Shown here piece by piece: positions 5,513 through 6,390 of a DNA stretch of 6,390 nt (position 1 is its first letter; each line of letters begins with the position of its first letter). The DNA lies in assembly GCA_903842755.1 (NCBI GenBank), contig CAIMNF010000137.1, positions 1-6,390 of the forward strand, read 5' to 3'. This DNA comes from Oligoflexia bacterium (GTDB taxonomy: Bacteria > Bdellovibrionota > UBA1018 > CAIMNF01). The notes beneath the pieces were generated by a model. It saw only the letters and a list, made by a program, of their open reading frames with translations, did no database searches and was not told where the DNA came from. Made by a program: the position numbers and the translations under genes.

Positions 5513-6268
5513 ATGAGAGGAATCGTTCGAAATCATTTCGTGTTTTTTTTATTTGCTATCACTTCGCAGCTGTTTGGTTCGGTGGCTGCACGAGCTCACG
5601 TGGAAGAGGAGCTAGGTAACCCGCTAGAGCTTGCGAATGAGATTAGCTCTTTTGATCCGTTTGTAGGAAATGTTCCCTCTAAAGTGGACCCAATCTACCA
5701 TCAGAGCTACGACTCGGTCCTCCTCGGACCATCCCTCAAAGCCCCAAGCGGACTTTCGTTCGATTATTATCGGTACGTCACGTATTACAATATCACTGAA
5801 AGAACCGAGCGAATCCACGAACTCCCTATCCACCGACAAGAATGCGGTGACCAAGCAGAAATATTTGCAACTTATACCTACTCCTACACGTTTTCTTCGC
5901 AAATTAACGCCTCGGTGACGATTGAAGGCTTAGGACTGAGTTCTACAATGACCGCAGCTAAGACCATTTCCACCACGCGTAACCTAAGCGCTGAAGGGCA
6001 CGTCATTGCCGAACATACGCCTTATTTTATCAAGCAGGACTGGTCGGGGCTGACCTTTATGCAAACCTATCAAAAGAAGTCAAAAAGAATTAAATTCATT
6101 ACCCAAGTCCGGGACGAGTCGTCGCCGTGGATTCAGTTTTTTCTGCCCGCGTTTTCCCACAGTGCTTACCCCATGAACTTTGAAGTAAAAAATGCGGATT
6201 GGATCTTCGATGTTGAAAAACGGGTTCTTCAAAAATGTCCGCCTTCGCCGTTCTATTTCTTAAACTAA
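5513..6268 (+). CDS. Secreted protein of unknown function
   Basis: I do not recognise this 251-residue protein. The ATG at 5513 has a good GAGGGA Shine-Dalgarno site six to eight bases upstream and a TTGACA promoter before it. Residues 1-28 look like a Sec signal peptide (MRGIVRNH, hydrophobic FVFFLFAITSQLFGSV, cleavage probably ARA|H), with no lipobox, so the mature protein of about 223 residues is periplasmic or secreted. Residues 81-92 are Tyr-rich (FDYYRYVTYYN). Residues 118-162 are Ser/Thr-rich with alternating polar and hydrophobic residues (TYTYSYTFSSQINASVTIEG and onward), followed by aromatic strands to about 187. This suggests an all-beta domain, possibly with an amphipathic hairpin. 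The two cysteines, C111 and C242, could form a disulfide. It is separated from the aminotransferase by 51 bases and probably transcribed alone. A beta-pore-forming or surface-binding role is conceivable but not supported by any motif. Confidence 0.85.
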   Translation: MRGIVRNHFVFFLFAITSQLFGSVAARAHVEEELGNPLELANEISSFDPFVGNVPSKVDPIYHQSYDSVLLGPSLKAPSGLSFDYYRYVTYYNITERTERIHELPIHRQECGDQAEIFATYTYSYTFSSQINASVTIEGLGLSSTMTAAKTISTTRNLSAEGHVIAEHTPYFIKQDWSGLTFMQTYQKKSKRIKFITQVRDESSPWIQFFLPAFSHSAYPMNFEVKNADWIFDVEKRVLQKCPPSPFYFLN

Positions 6269-6390
6269 ATTGCCTTCAATTCAACGGCATTCATTTCATT
6301 ATTATTTCGATTTAACTAAAACCTGACCATTTTACCTTTATTAATGATTGACCCAATGCGTCAGTTGATATAAATATTTTATATCAAAAA
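6269..6390. other. AT-rich intergenic region with a candidate outward promoter
   Basis: No reading frame of substance is seen in these 122 bases and no clear terminator follows the secreted-protein gene; the only stem nearby is a four-bp TGCC/GGCA. Near the right end TTGACC (6348-6353) and TATAAA (6369-6374) are 15 bases apart and could be a promoter reading rightward out of the window. Confidence 0.35.
6365..6387. repeat. Perfect 10-bp inverted repeat (possible operator)
   Basis: TTGATATAAA and TTTATATCAA are exact reverse complements separated by TAT. The palindrome is almost entirely A/T and lacks a GC-rich stem or a T-run on either strand within the window (five A follow on the plus strand), so it is a poor terminator. 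It overlaps the TATAAA of a candidate promoter, where a dimeric repressor could bind. Confidence 0.6.

Noticed and set aside
5624..5918. Open frames on both strands within the secreted-protein gene (5624-5902 minus, 5670-5918 plus)
   Set aside because: They are shadows of the main gene, which has a promoter, ribosome site and signal peptide.
6272..6293. Terminator after the secreted-protein gene
   Set aside because: Only a four-bp TGCC/GGCA stem with an eleven-base loop is present, which is too weak.

Overview
The window looks like chromosomal DNA of a Gram-negative bacterium of moderate GC content. Two products carry Sec-type signal peptides, one of them probably periplasmic, and the genes are tightly packed. 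The gene mix (MNIO/DUF692 cassette, thiolase, MFS permease, class III aminotransferase, orphan secreted protein) would fit a deltaproteobacterial or Bdellovibrionota-like genome, but that placement is a weak inference. There is no phage, IS, tRNA, rRNA or CRISPR signal.

Left part (1-1542, minus strand): a bufferin-type RiPP cassette. In transcription order it holds a small secreted precursor with two cysteines in a tandem ANSC repeat (1279-1542), a strong intrinsic terminator (1214-1245), a DUF692/MNIO oxidative maturase of the BufB type (337-1182), and the N-terminal part of a DUF2063/BufC-like partner (1-340), which runs off the window. Maturase and partner overlap by ATGA, so they are probably translationally coupled. 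The terminator between precursor and maturase would give much precursor and little enzyme. The expected logic is that partner and maturase modify the precursor cysteines in the cytoplasm before Sec export, giving a periplasmic, possibly metal-binding peptide. The precursor is unusual: an Ala/Pro linker, only two Cys, and a histone-H1-like Lys/Ala/Gly tail.

Middle part (1629-5461): a thiolase on the minus strand, and divergently an MFS permease followed 9 bases later by a class III PLP aminotransferase. The divergent start codons are only 14 bases apart. The MFS and aminotransferase genes lack visible Shine-Dalgarno sites and have -10-like hexamers 7-8 bases before their ATGs, which suggests leaderless mRNAs. 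Permease and aminotransferase are probably a functional pair acting on an amine or amino acid whose identity the sequence does not reveal.

Right part (5462-6390): a monocistronic-looking gene with its own TTGACA promoter and a good Shine-Dalgarno site. It encodes a secreted protein of about 250 residues that I do not recognise and that has a Ser/Thr-rich beta-strand-like central segment. The last 122 bases hold no gene but contain a perfect AT-rich palindrome overlapping a plausible outward-facing promoter.
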